Below are positions 5,884 to 6,307 of a DNA stretch of 6,307 bases, piece by piece. Position numbers and translations under genes: made by a program. Within the stretch, counting starts at the first letter, position 1, and every line of letters begins with the position of its first letter. The stretch is from Candidatus Latescibacteria bacterium 4484_181 (GTDB lineage: Bacteria > Latescibacterota > MVCY01): positions 1-6,307 of the forward strand of contig MVCY01000060.1 in the NCBI GenBank assembly GCA_002049985.1, in the 5' to 3' direction. The notes beneath the pieces are model-generated. The model made no database searches, had not been told where the DNA came from, and saw nothing but the letters and a program-made list of their open reading frames with translations.

Positions 5884-6307
5884 ATGAATGATCTATTGGT
5901 ATTAACAGACAGTTCGGATAGGGAAAATTACAGCTGGATCATCATTTTGACGATTGGAAAGAATTGGCTGAACCTCTGCAAATAGAGAGAATTGAGGCAT
6001 TGGGTAGGAACGACCGGCCGGTCGCCTCTACGATGATCACAATTGGACAAATCCATTATATAAATCAGCTACAGCCACCAGGGACAGAAAAACCTTTGCT
6101 CCAACCTGTGGACTTTCTCAAAGCGAAAACCAAAGGAGAGTCCCTTCTATTATCCGAGGACGGCTGGCCTTTATTGCTTTGTTCCTCTTCTCCGAAGTTG
6201 GTACAGTTTCTTATTTCTCCCAAATTATGGCTCCCGGACTATTTTGGGCATTGTGCCGGATTGGACGATGTTCTTTTTCGGGCAATCATCTGGGCCGCAA
6301 AAAAACC
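5884..6307 (+). pseudogene. Unrecognised protein, frame-disrupted near its start, continues past window
   Basis: The ATG at 5884 has GAGGAA three bases upstream and follows the methyltransferase stop by 21 nt, so it belongs to the same transcription unit. It reads MNDLLVLTDSSDRENY but stops at 5983-5985 after 33 residues. A second frame, open from 5922 to the right edge (about 128 codons), has the better protein-like sequence: LQLDHHFDDWKELAEPLQ, then STMITIGQIHYINQLQPP, EDGWPLLLC, KLVQFLISPKLWLPDYFGH and CAGLDDVLFRAIIWAAKKP. One lost base, or a longer deletion, between about 5922 and 5983 would join the two. The second frame's LDDVLFRAIIWAAKKP resembles a stretch I associate with large hypothetical proteins of carbohydrate gene clusters, but I cannot name a family or function. 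No signal peptide or membrane segment is evident. Confidence 0.55.

Noticed and set aside
1..6307. Mobile element, CRISPR array, tRNA or rRNA gene
   Set aside because: I see no transposase or integrase motifs, no regularly spaced repeats, and no tRNA cloverleaf or rRNA-like sequence on either strand.

Overview
The window looks like part of a bacterial carbohydrate-use locus, probably from an uncultured heterotroph. Gene density, Shine-Dalgarno sites and sigma70-type promoter boxes all fit a bacterium. I cannot name a phylum from sequence alone.

Left part, minus strand (1-2326): a DegT/DnrJ/EryC1/StrS-type PLP aminotransferase (1094-2326) is followed after 12 nt by a glycoside hydrolase family 9-like gene. 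That gene starts at 1081 and runs off the left edge with 360 open codons. Both look intact and probably form one operon. The best promoter in the window, TTGACA-17 bp-TATACT at 2478-2450, drives them.

Centre (2327-2632): a divergent control region. It holds the minus-strand promoter, a plus-strand promoter so close to the next start codon that its mRNA should be almost leaderless, and inverted repeats that could be operators.

Right part, plus strand: an intact ROK-family regulator (2633-3829) is followed by three damaged loci. The first is a Gfo/Idh/MocA oxidoreductase N-terminus (3826-about 4130) joined to the middle of a second, different Gfo/Idh/MocA gene, which itself has an internal gap (about 4130-4434). 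The second is an MttB-superfamily methyltransferase (4599-5862) with one apparent in-frame deletion and one frame-changing deletion near its N-terminus. The third is an unrecognised gene (5884 to the right edge) whose start and main reading frame do not match. Base composition is mosaic. Hand-counted 60-base blocks give about 35-38% G+C in the ROK gene and first Gfo fragment, against about 48-57% in the aminotransferase, second Gfo fragment and methyltransferase.

Taken together, the locus reads as a sugar-responsive (ROK) cluster for breaking down and oxidising or aminating glycosides, with a methyltransferase whose substrate is unknown. The right half is either decaying in the genome or was assembled with several collapsed gaps; sequence alone cannot separate the two. 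I see no RNA genes, CRISPR, transposase or integrase. I found no convincing new system. The points most worth a second look are the clustered deletion junctions, the composition break inside the Gfo fusion, and a set of mutually exclusive RNA helices just upstream of the methyltransferase.
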